The position numbers and the translations under genes are program-made. DNA of 64,000 bases, taken from positions 1-64,000 of the forward strand of contig NZ_JAGEKR010000013.1 in the NCBI RefSeq assembly GCF_017565405.1. Direction: 5' to 3'. The notes under the pieces are model-generated. The model made no database searches. It saw only the letters and a list, made by a program, of their open reading frames with translations, and was not told where the DNA came from. Origin of the DNA: Allobranchiibius sp. CTAmp26. Its GTDB lineage: Bacteria; Actinomycetota; Actinomycetes; Actinomycetales; Dermatophilaceae. Positions 18,186 to 29,400 of this stretch are shown here, piece by piece (positions within the stretch are counted from its first letter, which is position 1; the number at the start of each line of letters is the position of its first letter).

Positions 18186-18794
18186 TCAGTTCTTGGAGTA
18201 GAGCTCCACGATCAGCTGTTCGGTCAGCACGCTGTCGATCTGCGCGCGGGTCGGCAGCGAGTGCACCAGGATCTGCAGGGTGCCGGGGACGACGTGCAGC
18301 CAGGCCGGGATCGGACGGTCACCGAAGGTCTCGCGAGCCAGCTGGATCGGGAAGATCTCGCGGGACTTCTCGCGGACGGTGATGATGTCGTACTGCTCCA
18401 CCCGGTAGGACGGGATGTCGACGTTCTTGCCGTTGACCTGGAAGTGGCCGTGGCTGACCAGCTGACGCGACGCACGACGGGTGCGGGCCAGGCCGGCGCG
18501 GTAGACGACGTTGTCCAGACGCGACTCCAGGATGGTGAGGAGGACCTCACCGGTCCGGCCCTGACGGCGGACGGCTTCCTTGTAGTAGCGGACGAACTGC
18601 TTCTCCATGATGCCGTAGGTGAAGCGAGCCTTCTGCTTCTCCTGCAGCTGCAGGAGGTACTCGTTCTCCTGGATCCGGCCGCGGCCGTGCTGGCCGGGCG
18701 GGAAGGGACGCATCTCGAAGGACTTGTCACCCCCGACGAGGTCGGTCTTCAGGCGACGCGACTTCTTGGTGATGGGGCCGGTGTAACGGGCCAT
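18186..18794 (-). CDS. rpsD: 30S ribosomal protein S4
   Basis: A 202-aa primary 16S rRNA-binding protein, of zinc-free type: the N-terminus MARYTGPITKKSRRLKTDLVGG lacks the zinc-knuckle cysteines of C+ paralogues. The S4 RNA-binding domain is at about residues 95-160 (ESRLDNVVYRAGLARTRRAS). In other bacteria S4 can repress its own operon. Confidence 0.98.
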   Translation of the reverse strand: MARYTGPITKKSRRLKTDLVGGDKSFEMRPFPPGQHGRGRIQENEYLLQLQEKQKARFTYGIMEKQFVRYYKEAVRRQGRTGEVLLTILESRLDNVVYRAGLARTRRASRQLVSHGHFQVNGKNVDIPSYRVEQYDIITVREKSREIFPIQLARETFGDRPIPAWLHVVPGTLQILVHSLPTRAQIDSVLTEQLIVELYSKN

Positions 18795-18824
18795 GATTCA
18801 AATCTCCTTGAACTCGGGTCGCGC

Positions 18825-19229
18825 TCAGCTACGACGCTTGGGCTGGCGGACACCGTTGTGCGGCTGAGGGGTGACGTCCTGGATCGCGCCGACCTCGAGG
18901 CCGGCGGCGGCGAGCGAACGGATCGCGGTCTCACGACCGGAGCCGGGGCCCTTGACGAAGACGTCGACCTTCTTCATGCCGTGCTCCATCGCCCGACGCG
19001 CGGCGGCCTCGGCGGCCATCTGCGCGGCGTACGGCGTGGACTTGCGGGAGCCCTTGAATCCGACCTGACCGGACGAGGCCCACGCGATGACGGCGCCGTT
19101 GGGGTCAGTGATCGAGACGATCGTGTTGTTGAAGGTGCTGCGGACGTAGGCGTGGCCCGCCGCAACGTTCTTCTTCTCCTTGCGGCGCACTTTCTTGGCG
19201 CCGGCCGCGGGGCGGCTCTTGGGAGGCAT
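18825..19229 (-). CDS. rpsK: 30S ribosomal protein S11
   Basis: A 134-aa platform protein contacting mRNA in the E site. The core [21 protein letters not shown] and the C-terminal [16 protein letters not shown] are diagnostic. The first ~20 residues are Lys/Arg-rich, as is normal. It lies between rpsM and rpsD. Confidence 0.98.
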   Translation of the reverse strand: MPPKSRPAAGAKKVRRKEKKNVAAGHAYVRSTFNNTIVSITDPNGAVIAWASSGQVGFKGSRKSTPYAAQMAAEAAARRAMEHGMKKVDVFVKGPGSGRETAIRSLAAAGLEVGAIQDVTPQPHNGVRQPKRRS

Positions 19230-19330
19230 AGGTATAGATCTCCTGGTTCGACTTCAGCGAGTGATGAGTGAGGAAGACGCGATGAGACGCGGCGACGGAT
19301 CCGAGCCGGCAGGCTGGGAACGGGTCGCGC

Positions 19331-19705
19331 CTACTTGGCCTTCTTGCGGCCGGCGACCGTGCGCTTGGGGCCCTTGCGGGTACGCGCGTTGGTCTTGGTC
19401 CGCTGGCCGTGCACGGGCAGGCCGCGACGGTGGCGCAGCCCCTGGTAGGAACCGATCTCCACCTTGCGGCGGATGTCGGCGGCCACCTCACGGCGCAGGT
19501 CACCTTCGAGACGGAAACTCGCCTCGAGGTGGTCGCGGAGCTGGACCAGCTCCTCCTCGCTGAGGTCACGGACACGGGTGTCCGGGTTGACGCCGGTTGC
19601 TTCCAGCGTCTGAACGGCGCGGGTGCGACCCACGCCGTAGATGTAGGTGAGAGCAACCTCGACGCGCTTCTCGCGCGGCAGGTCGACACCAATGAGTCGT
19701 GCCAT
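19331..19705 (-). CDS. rpsM: 30S ribosomal protein S13
   Basis: A 124-aa head protein contacting the large subunit and P-site tRNA. It begins [24 protein letters not shown] and has the conserved [24 protein letters not shown] block near the C-terminus. The upstream open frame of 41 codons is unconserved, so the ATG preceded by GGAGAACC was chosen. Confidence 0.98.
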   Translation of the reverse strand: MARLIGVDLPREKRVEVALTYIYGVGRTRAVQTLEATGVNPDTRVRDLSEEELVQLRDHLEASFRLEGDLRREVAADIRRKVEIGSYQGLRHRRGLPVHGQRTKTNARTRKGPKRTVAGRKKAK

Positions 19706-19947
19706 CTGGCGGTTCTCCTGATTGTCTTCGGAGGTCTGATGCGGGTGCCGATCCCATGACCAGCCGGAGAAGGCTGAGATGGGTCCCCGGCCTCCGAGCC
19801 GGGGGTGACGTCCGGTGAGTCGATCCACCGGGGCCGGGCACCTGCGATACGCAACGACGTTCGTCGTTCCGCGGGATTGGTTGTCGTATGAAGTTGTGTC
19901 GTCTGCGTTCTAGGCGAAGAACGCGACCGCTGCCGGTTGGCTGCGGG
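19706..19947 (-). other. rpmJ-rpsM intergenic region with a small hairpin
   Basis: A 242-nt spacer, long for this operon. A 7-bp stem (19785-19791 with 19798-19804, loop ctccga) lies within it. No gene and no convincing promoter were seen. Confidence 0.4.
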
Positions 19948-20061
19948 TCAGCCCTGCCGCTGCTTGTGGCGGGCGTTCTCGCAGATCACCATGACCCGGC
20001 CGTTACGGCGGATCACCTTGCAGTTGTCACAGATCTTCTTGACGCTGGGCTGGACTTTCAT
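19948..20061 (-). CDS. rpmJ: 50S ribosomal protein L36
   Basis: Just 37 aa, easily missed: [20 protein letters not shown] followed by [17 protein letters not shown]. The zinc ligands C11, C14, C27 and H32 are present, so this is the zinc-binding (C+) form. It lies between infA and rpsM in the standard order. Confidence 0.97.
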   Translation of the reverse strand: MKVQPSVKKICDNCKVIRRNGRVMVICENARHKQRQG

Positions 20062-20136
20062 CGCACCTGTGTCTTCGAAGTCGGTGCCCGACCCGCGAAC
20101 GGGGCCGGGCAGTGATGGATTGTGCGGGTTGTTCCG

Positions 20137-20358
20137 TCAGCGATACCGGAAGACGATCCGGCCACGGGTCAGGTCATACGGGCTGAGCTCCACCACGACC
20201 CGATCCTCGGGGAGGATCCGGATGTAGTGCTGTCGCATCTTCCCTGAGATGTGGGCCAGTACCTTGTGACCGTTGCTCAACTCGACCCGGAACATCGCGT
20301 TCGGGAGAGCTTCGACGATCGTGCCCTCGATCTCGATGACACCGTCCTTCTTGGCCAT
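20137..20358 (-). CDS. infA: Translation initiation factor IF-1
   Basis: A 73-aa OB-fold protein that binds the 30S A site during initiation. [20 protein letters not shown] through [11 protein letters not shown] is textbook IF-1. The upstream open frame is unconserved leader. It begins a unit with rpmJ and has its own promoter about 220 nt upstream. Confidence 0.98.
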   Translation of the reverse strand: MAKKDGVIEIEGTIVEALPNAMFRVELSNGHKVLAHISGKMRQHYIRILPEDRVVVELSPYDLTRGRIVFRYR

Positions 20359-20580
20359 GTCCTCCAACTCACCTGCGGAACGGGCACGCCCTGAATGGAC
20401 GACCCTCGATACCGGTCCGCGAGCCTGCCTGCGACCCCCACGCTCCGCATACTCACCGCACGCCGGCCGCAAGGGCCCGCCCGAGGATCAGGATGAGGAA
20501 GAGGTGGTCGCGCGAGCAGAAACCGTCTCGAGCGAGCCGAGCACGGAACAGCGCGGAACACACCCGTGAACCGACACATC

Positions 20581-20609
20581 AGCTTACCTGTCCGTCGTAT
20601 CCCGCCCAA
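20581..20609 (-). promoter_or_regulatory. Promoter of infA-rpmJ-rpsM
   Basis: On the minus strand, TTGGGC (20604-20609) and TAAGCT (20581-20586) are separated by exactly 17 nt. This gives a leader of about 215 nt before infA. The rest of 20359-20652 has no gene that I can support. Confidence 0.6.
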
Positions 20610-20652
20610 ATCGCGCGCGGGCGGAGCGAGGACGGGCGCGCTGCCGAGGGGT

Positions 20653-21174
20653 CTACCGAGGCGGCTTGGGCGAGCCGCTGACGGTCACGGTGGCGGTCCT
20701 GGTCGCAGTGACCGTGGCGGTCGCCGTCCGGGTGACGGTGCTGCCCGGCGAGTGCACGGTCGTGGCCGGTGACGACGACGCGGTGACGGTCTTCGTGACG
20801 GCGGGACCGGTGACCGTCGTGGTTCGTTGCACGCCCGCCGTCGTCAGGATGACGGTCTCCACGAGGGTGCGGGTCTGCGAGACGGTCGACGGGGTCGAGA
20901 CCGTCGTGGTCACAGGGGATGCGGTCGACGTGACCGTGCTGGTCGAGGTGGAGGTGGCGGCGGAGGCGGTGGGGCCGGCAGCGGCCGCGGCGGTGCCACT
21001 GCGAGCGGCTCCGACGACGAACCCGCCGATCCCGAAGATGACCGCGCCGAGGAGGGCACCGAGCATCAACGGCACCAGCGGGGTGTGGTCGTCACGGCGG
21101 TCGCGGCGGTATTCGAAGTCGTCGTCCTCCTGCCGCTCCCCCTCGCGGGGGAAGAAGTCCTCGAAGTCGTTCAT
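20653..21174 (-). CDS. Single-pass membrane protein with long Thr/Val/Ser-rich extracellular tail
   Basis: A 173-aa protein in three parts: an acidic and charged N-terminus (1-30, EDFFPREGERQEDDDFEYRR), one membrane helix (about 32-56, VPLMLGALLGAVIFGIGGFVVG) and an external tail of some 115 residues made almost only of Thr, Val, Ser, Ala and Pro. The tail looks like an extended stalk that may be glycosylated. The start ATG has GGAGGGAG upstream. It sits between map and infA, where other actinobacteria usually have nothing. No known family is recognised. Confidence 0.72.
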   Translation of the reverse strand: MNDFEDFFPREGERQEDDDFEYRRDRRDDHTPLVPLMLGALLGAVIFGIGGFVVGAARSGTAAAAAGPTASAATSTSTSTVTSTASPVTTTVSTPSTVSQTRTLVETVILTTAGVQRTTTVTGPAVTKTVTASSSPATTVHSPGSTVTRTATATVTATRTATVTVSGSPKPPR

Positions 21175-21275
21175 GGCCCATCTCCCTCCGCCCGTGCCCG
21201 GTGTTTGACCCTTCAATCGGTCATCCTGCCCGAACAGCGCACTCGATGGCGCGGTTTCGGCGACGTCGGTCGCCG

Positions 21276-22127
21276 TCAGGACAGCGGGGCGTAGGTCGCG
21301 CCGACCGCCGCCAGCTCGGTTTCGCCCCCGTCGACCGCCGTCAGCACCCACAGGCCACCCGGCGTCGAGGCCACCGTGTGTTCCCAGTGCGCGGCGCGTG
21401 CCCCGTCGTCGGTGCGGACGGTCCAGCCGTCCTCCAGTTCGTGCGTCTCGTGACCGCCCAGGGTGACCATCGGCTCGATCGCCACCGTCGCGCCCTCCCG
21501 GATCGCGGGTCCCGACGCGCGCACGCGCTCGTTGAACACCGTCGGCTCCATGTGCATCTCGCGGCCGATGCCGTGCCCGGTGTATCCGTCGACGATGCCG
21601 AACTCGACCTGCAGGCCGTCCGCCGCCCAGGCCGCGGCGCCCGCCGCGACCCGGTCCTCGATGACCTCACCGAGCTCGTACACGCCGCGCCCGGGACGGA
21701 ACGCGGCGATGCCCGCCCACAGCGCGTCCCTCGTCGTACGGGTCAGCGCACGGTCCTGCTCGCTCGCGTAGTCGCCGACCGGGAAGGTGATCGCGGCGTC
21801 GCCATGCCACCCGTCGACGATGGCGCCGCAGTCGACCGACACGAGGTCGCCGTCGGCCAGCACCCGCTCCCCCGGTATGCCGTGCACGACCTCGTCGTTG
21901 ACCGAGATGCACAAGGTCGCGGGAAAGCCCTGGTACCCGAGGAAGCTCGGCGTCGCTCCGGCCTCGCGGATGAAGGCGTGCGCGAGATCGTCCAGGCGAC
22001 CGGTCGTCGTACCTGCCACCGCATGTGCGCGCACCATCTCCAGACACCGCCCGACCACCAGGCCCGCCGCGCGCATCGCGTGCAGCTGCTCGGTGGTCTT
22101 GACGGGCAGTTTCTCCCGGCCGAACAT
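21276..22127 (-). CDS. map: Type I methionine aminopeptidase
   Basis: Removes the initiator methionine from nascent proteins. The protein is 283 aa. The metal ligands are in VSVDCGAIVDGWHGDAAIT, GHGIGREMHMEP and the final VAIEPMV. Start ATG (MFGREKLPVKTTEQLHAMR). It follows adk by 13 nt, the classic secY-adk-map order. Confidence 0.96.
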   Translation of the reverse strand: MFGREKLPVKTTEQLHAMRAAGLVVGRCLEMVRAHAVAGTTTGRLDDLAHAFIREAGATPSFLGYQGFPATLCISVNDEVVHGIPGERVLADGDLVSVDCGAIVDGWHGDAAITFPVGDYASEQDRALTRTTRDALWAGIAAFRPGRGVYELGEVIEDRVAAGAAAWAADGLQVEFGIVDGYTGHGIGREMHMEPTVFNERVRASGPAIREGATVAIEPMVTLGGHETHELEDGWTVRTDDGARAAHWEHTVASTPGGLWVLTAVDGGETELAAVGATYAPLS

Positions 22128-22140
22128 CGCGTGGACCCCG

Positions 22141-22718
22141 TCAGGCGGTGCGGGAGGCGAGCTGGTCGAGCGTCGCGTCGATACGACGGGTCACCTCGTC
22201 GACGTCGCCCATGCCGTCCAGTTCGTGCAGCAGGCCGCGCTGCTCGTAGGTCTGCGCGAGCGGATGGGTCTCCTTGTTGTAGATCTCCTGCCGTTCGCGG
22301 ATGACCTGCTCGGAGTCGTCCGCGCGGCCGGAGGTCTTCGCGCGCTCGGTCAGTCGGGCGACGAGCTCGTCGTCGTCGACCATCAGGCGCAGCACGCCGT
22401 CGACCTGGTGGCCGCCTCGCGCAAGGAACTCGTCCAGCGCCTCGACCTGGGCCATCGTGCGCGGATAGCCGTCGAGCAGGAATCCGTCGGCGGCGTCTGC
22501 CTGCGACAACCGGTCGGCGACGATCTCGTTGGTGATCTCGTCGGTGACGTAACCGCCGGCGTCGAGGATGTCCTTGACCTGCTTGCCGAGCGGCGTCTCG
22601 TCCTTGATGTTGGCGCGGAAGATGTCGCCGGTCGACACGTGCGGGATGTCGCGGGAGGCACACAGGCGCTCCGCCTGGGTGCCCTTCCCGGCACCGGGAG
22701 GACCCAGGATGATGAGCC

Positions 22719-22722
<4 letters not shown>
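22141..22722 (-). CDS. adk: Adenylate kinase
   Basis: Interconverts ATP, ADP and AMP. A 193-aa short-type enzyme: P-loop [10 protein letters not shown] at residues 7-16, NMP-binding STGDIFR and DGYPRTMAQ, and a short LID without zinc cysteines, as in other actinobacteria. Its ATG overlaps the secY stop (ATGA). Confidence 0.97.
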
Positions 22723-24119
<1,397 letters not shown>

Positions 24120-24263
24120 CAGGTCCTCCTACAGCGGCCGCGCCTCCGGTGAGGTGACGGCCTGCGTTGTACGGGCTGAACGAGCGCATCGACACTCGGT
24201 CCGCCGCCCCGGCCGGCATGCGCCGTGGCGGGTGGGCAACTGAGCTGACAATACCCGGCATGG

Positions 24264-24315
24264 CGACGCCCCGGCCGCGAGACCCTCGAGAGGGTGCCAC
24301 GCTACCGGGGCGTCG
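24264..24315 (-). promoter_or_regulatory. Branched hairpin in the secY leader
   Basis: An 11-bp outer stem (24264-24274 with 24305-24315) encloses a second 5-bp stem (24282-24286 with 24291-24295). It lies in the long rplO-secY spacer, about 145 nt before secY. It could be an attenuator or a cruciform terminator. Confidence 0.5.
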
Positions 24316-24334
24316 GCCTTGTTCGTGTACCGGT

Positions 24335-24358
24335 GGGCCCACCGTCTCGGGTGGGCCC
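24335..24358 (-). terminator. Hairpin immediately after rplO
   Basis: A 9-bp stem GGGCCCACC (24335-24343) with GGTGGGCCC (24350-24358), loop gtctcg, a few bases beyond the rplO stop codon. Likely a terminator or attenuator before secY. Confidence 0.6.
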
Positions 24359-24364
24359 CACGGG

Positions 24365-24853
24365 TCACGCCGAGGTGATGGAACCGCCTGCGGCCTCGAT
24401 CTTCTCCTTGGCGGAGTGCGAGAAGGCGTCGACAGTCAACTGCACCGACACACCGATCTCGCCGGTGCCGAGCACCTTGACCGGCACCCCCTTGCGGACC
24501 GCGCCCTTGGCGACGAGCTCGGACGTGCCGACCGCGCCACCTTCGGGGAACAGGGCGGTGATCTTGTCCAGGTTCACGACCTGGTAGGTCACCTTGGCGG
24601 GGTTCTTGAAGCCCCGCATCTTCGGCAGACGCATGTGCAGCGGCGTCTGACCACCCTCGAACGCGGCGGACACCTGGTAGCGGGCGCTGGTGCCCTTGGT
24701 GCCACGACCGGCGGTCTTGCCCTTGGAACCTTCACCACGACCCACGCGGGTCTTGGCCTTCTTCGCGCCGGGAGCCGGGCGCAGGTGGTGCACCTTGAGC
24801 GCGTGCTCCTTGACGGGCGCCGAGGTCGTCTCGGCGTTGGTGTTCTCAGTCAT
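24365..24853 (-). CDS. rplO: 50S ribosomal protein L15
   Basis: A 162-aa protein. The Gly-rich rRNA-binding region [19 protein letters not shown] (about 37-55) and [18 protein letters not shown] are diagnostic. A short acidic lead ([16 protein letters not shown]) precedes the core. Its ATG overlaps the rpmD stop. Confidence 0.98.
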   Translation of the reverse strand: MTENTNAETTSAPVKEHALKVHHLRPAPGAKKAKTRVGRGEGSKGKTAGRGTKGTSARYQVSAAFEGGQTPLHMRLPKMRGFKNPAKVTYQVVNLDKITALFPEGGAVGTSELVAKGAVRKGVPVKVLGTGEIGVSVQLTVDAFSHSAKEKIEAAGGSITSA

Positions 24854-25035
24854 CAGTCAGTCTCCTCGACGGTCACCAGGTGGGCGACCGAGCGGACCAT
24901 CCCACGGAACTCGGGACGGTCCTCCTTGACGACGGTGTGGCCGATGCGCTTGAGACCGAGCGAACGCAGGGTCTCGCGGTGCTGCGGCTTGCCACCGATG
25001 TCGGAACGAATCTGGGTCACCTTGAACGACGCCAT
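24853..25035 (-). CDS. rpmD: 50S ribosomal protein L30
   Basis: A 60-aa protein beginning [20 protein letters not shown], with the conserved [20 protein letters not shown]. It overlaps rpsE by one base and rplO by three, so all three are coupled. Confidence 0.98.
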   Translation of the reverse strand: MASFKVTQIRSDIGGKPQHRETLRSLGLKRIGHTVVKEDRPEFRGMVRSVAHLVTVEETD

Positions 25036-25721
25036 CACGCACCTGCCTTCGGGGACGCGGCAGCCTCCGCCATGGCGCGCTGCATACGGGCCGGGGCCAC
25101 GTGGTCCAGCGGCAACCCGCGGCGGGCGGCGACGGCCTCGGGCCGCTCCAGGCCCTTGAGCGCGGCCACCGTGGCGTGCACGATGTTGATCGCGTTGTCC
25201 GAGCCGAGCGACTTGGACAGCACGTCGTGGATTCCGGCGCACTCCAGGACGGCGCGCACCGGGCCACCGGCGATGACACCGGTACCGGGCGACGCCGGCT
25301 TCAGCAGTACGACGCCGGCGGCCGCCTCACCCTGGATGGGGTGCGGGATGGTCTCGCCGATCATCGGGACGCGGAAGAAGCTCTTCTTGGCCTCTTCGAC
25401 ACCCTTGGCGATGGCCGAGGGCACCTCTTTGGCCTTTCCGTAGCCGACGCCGACGCTGCCCTGGCCGTCTCCGACCACGACGAGCGCGGTGAAGCTGAAC
25501 CGGCGGCCACCCTGGACGACCTTGGACACACGGTTGATGGTGATGACGCGCTCCAGGTACTGGTTGCGGTCGTCACCTCCGCGACCGCCACCGCGGCCAC
25601 CGCGGTCGTTGCCGCCACGGCCGCCACGACCGCCACGGTCGTTGCCGCCTGCGGCGTTGCTGTTGTCGGATCCGGTGCCCTGAGCAGGGCCACCGGCACC
25701 TCGACGCTGGGGTCCAGGCAT
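25035..25721 (-). CDS. rpsE: 30S ribosomal protein S5 with Gly/Arg-rich N-terminal extension
   Basis: A 228-aa protein. The S5 core starts near residue 52 ([20 protein letters not shown]) and carries the fidelity-related loop. The first ~50 residues are a low-complexity RGG-like region ([10 protein letters not shown] repeated), giving extra positive charge and probable RNA contact. Such extensions occur in several Micrococcales. Standard S5 is about 166-200 aa. Confidence 0.98.
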   Translation of the reverse strand: MPGPQRRGAGGPAQGTGSDNSNAAGGNDRGGRGGRGGNDRGGRGGGRGGDDRNQYLERVITINRVSKVVQGGRRFSFTALVVVGDGQGSVGVGYGKAKEVPSAIAKGVEEAKKSFFRVPMIGETIPHPIQGEAAAGVVLLKPASPGTGVIAGGPVRAVLECAGIHDVLSKSLGSDNAINIVHATVAALKGLERPEAVAARRGLPLDHVAPARMQRAMAEAAASPKAGA

Positions 25722-25767
25722 CAGTGGTTCCTCACCTTCGTGATTGCAAGTTCGGTCATGGCAGCCA

Positions 25768-26142
25768 TCACAGGGTCAGGCCACCCTCGCGGGCGCCGTC
25801 GGCGATCGCTGCGACACGGCCGGCGTACTTGTTGCCTCCGCGGTCGAAGACGACGGATTCCACGCCGGCCTCCTTGGCGCGGGCGGCGACCAGCTGGCCG
25901 ACCTGCTTGGCCTTTGCGGTCTTGTCACCGTCGAAGCTGCGCAGATCCGCTTCCATGGTCGAGGCGGACGCCACGGTCTTGCCGACGGTGTCGTCGACGA
26001 CCTGGACGAACACGTGACGCGAGGAGCGGGAGACGACCAGCCGGGGACGCTGCGTCGTACCGGAGATGCGCTTGCGCAACCGGAAGTGACGACGTGCCCG
26101 GGCAGCCTGCTTGCTCGTGGAGCGCTTGATGATCTTTGCCAT
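25768..26142 (-). CDS. rplR: 50S ribosomal protein L18
   Basis: A 124-aa 5S rRNA-binding protein: [20 protein letters not shown] at the N-terminus and [17 protein letters not shown] at the end. Four nt downstream of rplF. Confidence 0.98.
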   Translation of the reverse strand: MAKIIKRSTSKQAARARRHFRLRKRISGTTQRPRLVVSRSSRHVFVQVVDDTVGKTVASASTMEADLRSFDGDKTAKAKQVGQLVAARAKEAGVESVVFDRGGNKYAGRVAAIADGAREGGLTL

Positions 26143-26145
26143 GGC

Positions 26146-26682
26146 TTACTTACCAGCCTTTCCGACCTTGCGGCGGATGCGCTCGCCTTCATAGCGAACG
26201 CCCTTGGCCTTGTACGGGTCGGGCTTGCGCAACTTGCGGATGTTCGCCGACACTTCGCCGACGAGCTGCTTGTCGATGCCGGTGACCGAGAACCGCGTGG
26301 GGTTCTCGACGGCGAAGGAGATGCCCTCGGGGGCGGTCACGGTGATCGAGTGGCTGTAGCCCAGAGCGAACTCCAGGTTGGAACCCTTCGCGACCACGCG
26401 GTAACCGGTGCCGTGGATCTCCAGCTTCTTGGTGTAGCCCTCGGTGACACCGACGACCATGTTGTTGATGAGACTGCGGGTCAGACCGTGGCGGGCGCGG
26501 GACTCGCGCTCGTCGTTGGGGCGTGACACCTGCAGCACACCGTCGTCCTGGGCGACCGTGATCGGCTCGGGCAGCGTCAGGTCGAGCTGACCCTTGGGAC
26601 CCTTGACGTTGACGGTGCGACCGTCGATCGACACATCGACTCCGGCCGGGACCGGAACGGGGAGACGTCCGATTCGAGACAT
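26146..26682 (-). CDS. rplF: 50S ribosomal protein L6
   Basis: A 178-aa two-domain protein near the factor-binding centre. [20 protein letters not shown] and the C-terminal signature [22 protein letters not shown] are diagnostic. Confidence 0.98.
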   Translation of the reverse strand: MSRIGRLPVPVPAGVDVSIDGRTVNVKGPKGQLDLTLPEPITVAQDDGVLQVSRPNDERESRARHGLTRSLINNMVVGVTEGYTKKLEIHGTGYRVVAKGSNLEFALGYSHSITVTAPEGISFAVENPTRFSVTGIDKQLVGEVSANIRKLRKPDPYKAKGVRYEGERIRRKVGKAGK

Positions 26683-26706
26683 CGTTGATTCCTCCTTAGT
26701 TCCTGG

Positions 26707-27105
26707 TCACCAGACGTAGGCGAGGACTTCCCCGCCAACGCCCTTGTTTGCTGCCTGCCGGTCGGTCAACAGACCGGAGGACGTGGACACGATCGCAACG
26801 CCGAGGCCACCGAGCACGCGGGGCATGTTCGTGGACTTGGCGTAGACACGCAGACCCGGCTTGGACACCCGCCGGACGCCCGCGATGGAGCGCTCCCGGT
26901 TGGGCCCGTACTTCAGGTCGATGATGAGGGTCTTGCCCACCTCGGCGTCCTCCACCCGGAAGCCACCGATGTAGCCCTCGGCCTGCAGGATCTCGGCGAT
27001 GTGGGACTTCAACTTCGAGAACGGCATGGACGTGGAGTCGTGGTGCGCCGAGTTGGCGTTCCTGACCCGCGTCAACATGTCCGCGATCGGATCGGTCATG
27101 GTCAT
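26707..27105 (-). CDS. rpsH: 30S ribosomal protein S8
   Basis: A 132-aa 16S rRNA-binding protein: [20 protein letters not shown] and the C-terminal [25 protein letters not shown]. Two ATGs lie two codons apart (27105 and 27099); homologues favour the second (MTDPIADML), but spacing to AGGAAGG is unclear for both. Confidence 0.97.
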   Translation of the reverse strand: MTMTDPIADMLTRVRNANSAHHDSTSMPFSKLKSHIAEILQAEGYIGGFRVEDAEVGKTLIIDLKYGPNRERSIAGVRRVSKPGLRVYAKSTNMPRVLGGLGVAIVSTSSGLLTDRQAANKGVGGEVLAYVW

Positions 27106-27241
27106 TGGGCTGCTCTGCCCTTCCTCACCGCGGTTTCGGGGCCACGGGATGTCCGCGGCCGACCTACGGTGTAGTTCGTAGTGATGTCATGGCGCGCATC
27201 GGTGCGGGCCACGACGGGAAGTTGTTCGACGTACGTCGAGC

Positions 27242-27427
27242 TCACCAGGAGCTCTTGGTGACACCGGGCAGCTCGCCACGGTGCGCCATCTCACGCAGGC
27301 AGATCCGGCACAGGCCGAACTTGCGGTACACCGCGTGCGGACGGCCACAGCGCTGGCACCGGGTGTAGCCGCGGACGGCGAACTTCGGCTTGCGCTCGGA
27401 CTTCTTGACTAGGGCGGTCTTGGCCAC
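27242..27427 (-). CDS. rpsN: 30S ribosomal protein S14, zinc-binding (type Z)
   Basis: A 61-aa protein with the CxxC...CxxC zinc site (C24, C27, C40, C43) and the ending [12 protein letters not shown]. This is the zinc-dependent form; a zinc-independent paralogue, if any, is outside the window. Confidence 0.98.
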   Translation of the reverse strand: MAKTALVKKSERKPKFAVRGYTRCQRCGRPHAVYRKFGLCRICLREMAHRGELPGVTKSSW

Positions 27428-27430
27428 GGG

Positions 27431-28018
27431 TCAGTTCTCCTTGAACGGGAAGCCCAGTGCGCGCAACAGCGCCCGGCCCTCGTCGTCGTTGCTGGCGGTC
27501 GTCACGACCGTGATGTCCATCCCGCGGACCCGGTCGATGCGGTCCTGGTCGATCTCGTGGAAGACCGACTGCTCGGTGAGGCCGAAGGTGTAGTTGCCGT
27601 TGCCGTCGAACTGCTTGGGCGACAGGCCACGGAAGTCACGGATGCGCGGCAGCGCGACCGAGACGAGGCGGTCCAGGAACTCCCACATGCGGTCGCCGCG
27701 CAGCGTGGTGTGCGCGCCGATCGGCATGCCCTCGCGCAGCTTGAACTGCGCGATCGACTTGCGGGCCTGGGTGACCGCCGGCTTCTGGCCGGTGATCGCG
27801 GCGAGGTCCTTGATGGCACCGTCGATGAGCTTGGAGTCGCGGGCTGCGTCGCCCACTCCCATGTTGACGACGACCTTCACGACGCCGGGCACCTGCATCA
27901 CGTTGCCGAAGTCGAACTGCTCGCGCAGGGCCGACTTGATCTCGGCGTGGTAGCGCGCCTTCATGCGGGGCGTCGACGATGCCGATGCCGTCGTGGTCTC
28001 GGTAGCAGAAGCAGTCAT
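27431..28018 (-). CDS. rplE: 50S ribosomal protein L5
   Basis: A 195-aa 5S rRNA-binding protein. A Thr/Ser/Ala-rich lead of about 18 residues precedes the core [40 protein letters not shown] is diagnostic. The ATG overlaps the rplX stop (ATGA). A GTG one codon earlier is less likely. Confidence 0.98.
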   Translation of the reverse strand: MTASATETTTASASSTPRMKARYHAEIKSALREQFDFGNVMQVPGVVKVVVNMGVGDAARDSKLIDGAIKDLAAITGQKPAVTQARKSIAQFKLREGMPIGAHTTLRGDRMWEFLDRLVSVALPRIRDFRGLSPKQFDGNGNYTFGLTEQSVFHEIDQDRIDRVRGMDITVVTTASNDDEGRALLRALGFPFKEN

Positions 28019-28410
28019 CACAGGTCCTTTCCGGAACGCACCGCGACGCGGGTACGGACGGTCTTGGTGCGCCCGTCACGCTCGACCTGCTCGACGCGGG
28101 TCCGAATGCGGGTGGGCTTGCCGGTCTCGGGGTCGACCACGGCCACGTTGCTCACGTGGATCGGCGCCTCCACGACCTCGATGCCGCCGGAGCCGCCACC
28201 GGGCTGGCCCGCACGCACGTGCTTGGTCACCCGGTTGATGCCCTCGACAAGCACCCGACCGTTCTCGGGGAACACCGCGATGACCTTGCCCTGCTTGCCC
28301 TTGTCACCGCCGTTCTTCTGCGAACGACCGCTGATGACCTGGACCAGGTCGTTCTTCTTGATCTTCATGGTCGGCTTCGTGGGAGCCGCCACCTTCTTCT
28401 TCAACGCCAT
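28018..28410 (-). CDS. rplX: 50S ribosomal protein L24
   Basis: A 130-aa assembly-initiator protein with a KOW motif ([20 protein letters not shown]). It has about 14 extra basic residues before the usual start MKIKKND. The first ATG was kept because GGAGGTG precedes it; the internal ATG at 28368 lacks one. Confidence 0.96.
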   Translation of the reverse strand: MALKKKVAAPTKPTMKIKKNDLVQVISGRSQKNGGDKGKQGKVIAVFPENGRVLVEGINRVTKHVRAGQPGGGSGGIEVVEAPIHVSNVAVVDPETGKPTRIRTRVEQVERDGRTKTVRTRVAVRSGKDL

Positions 28411-28413
28411 GGT

Positions 28414-28782
28414 TCAGAGCACCTCCGGGGCCAGCGAGATGATCTTCATGAAGCGCTTCTCACGCAGCTCGCGGCCCACCGGGCCGAAGATGCGGGTGCC
28501 CCGGGGGTCACCGTCGCCCTTGAGGATCACCGCTGCGTTCTCGTCGAATCGGATGTACGAGCCGTCGGCCCGGCGGCGCTCCTTGCGGGTGCGCACGATG
28601 ACAGCCTTGACGACGTCGCCCTTCTTGACGTTGCCACCGGGGATGGCGTCCTTGACGGTCGCCACGATCGTGTCACCGATGCCGGCGTAGCGACGGCCCG
28701 AGCCGCCGAGAACCCGAATGCACAAGATCTCCTTGGCACCGGTGTTGTCGGCGACGCGAAGTCGCGACTCCTGCTGGATCAC
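28414..28782 (-). CDS. rplN: 50S ribosomal protein L14
   Basis: A 122-aa protein at the subunit interface, highly conserved: [20 protein letters not shown] at the start and [12 protein letters not shown] at the end. Confidence 0.98.
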   Translation of the reverse strand: MIQQESRLRVADNTGAKEILCIRVLGGSGRRYAGIGDTIVATVKDAIPGGNVKKGDVVKAVIVRTRKERRRADGSYIRFDENAAVILKGDGDPRGTRIFGPVGRELREKRFMKIISLAPEVL

Positions 28783-28853
28783 TGGTTTTCTCCTGTCGTC
28801 TCACTGGTTCTCACCGCGCAGCGGTGAGCCTTGCGGAACTAGTGGTTTTTGGG

Positions 28854-29144
28854 TTACTTCGCTCGTTCGAGGATCTGCACGATGCGCCAGTGCTTGTGCG
28901 CTGACAACGGGCGGGTCTCCATGATCTGGACACGGTCGCCGACACCACAGTCGTTGGCCTCGTCGTGCGCCTTGATCTTGGTGGTGCGGCGGATGACCTT
29001 GCCGTAGAGCGCGTGCTTGACGCGGTCCTCGACCTCGACCACGACGGTCTTGTCCATCTTGTCGCTCACGACATAGCCCTGCCGCGTCTTGCGGTAGTTG
29101 CGCTCGTCATCGGTCACGGTCTTCTCCTGCGTGTTCTCGCTCAT
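28854..29144 (-). CDS. rpsQ: 30S ribosomal protein S17
   Basis: A 96-aa OB-fold protein. An acidic lead of ~16 residues precedes [21 protein letters not shown]; the C-terminal [19 protein letters not shown] is conserved. Confidence 0.98.
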   Translation of the reverse strand: MSENTQEKTVTDDERNYRKTRQGYVVSDKMDKTVVVEVEDRVKHALYGKVIRRTTKIKAHDEANDCGVGDRVQIMETRPLSAHKHWRIVQILERAK

Positions 29145-29145
29145 G

Positions 29146-29400
29146 TCAGCTCACCTTCGAGTCGGACTCGTCGGCGGGCGCCTGGCCGATGCCGAGCTCG
29201 CGCTCGCGCATCTCGGTGTAGAGCCGGGCGATATCCTTGCGGACCGCGCGCAGCCGGGAGTTGTTCTCCAACTGACCGGTCGCGGACTGGAACCGCAGAT
29301 TGAACAGCTCCTGCTTGGCCTTGCCCAACTCTTCGTCGAGACGCGCGTCGTCGAACTCACGCAGCGCCTTCGGCATGAGGTCCTTGGAACCGGTAGCCAT
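29146..29400 (-). CDS. rpmC: 50S ribosomal protein L29
   Basis: An 84-aa helical protein at the exit tunnel: [28 protein letters not shown]. The start overlaps the rplP stop. The acidic tail DESDSKVS is a short extension. Confidence 0.98.
   Translation of the reverse strand: MATGSKDLMPKALREFDDARLDEELGKAKQELFNLRFQSATGQLENNSRLRAVRKDIARLYTEMRERELGIGQAPADESDSKVS

Noticed and set aside
28896-28910. GCTGACAACG word inside rpsQ
   Set aside because: It is coding sequence for the conserved PLSAHKHW segment of S17, hence chance similarity.
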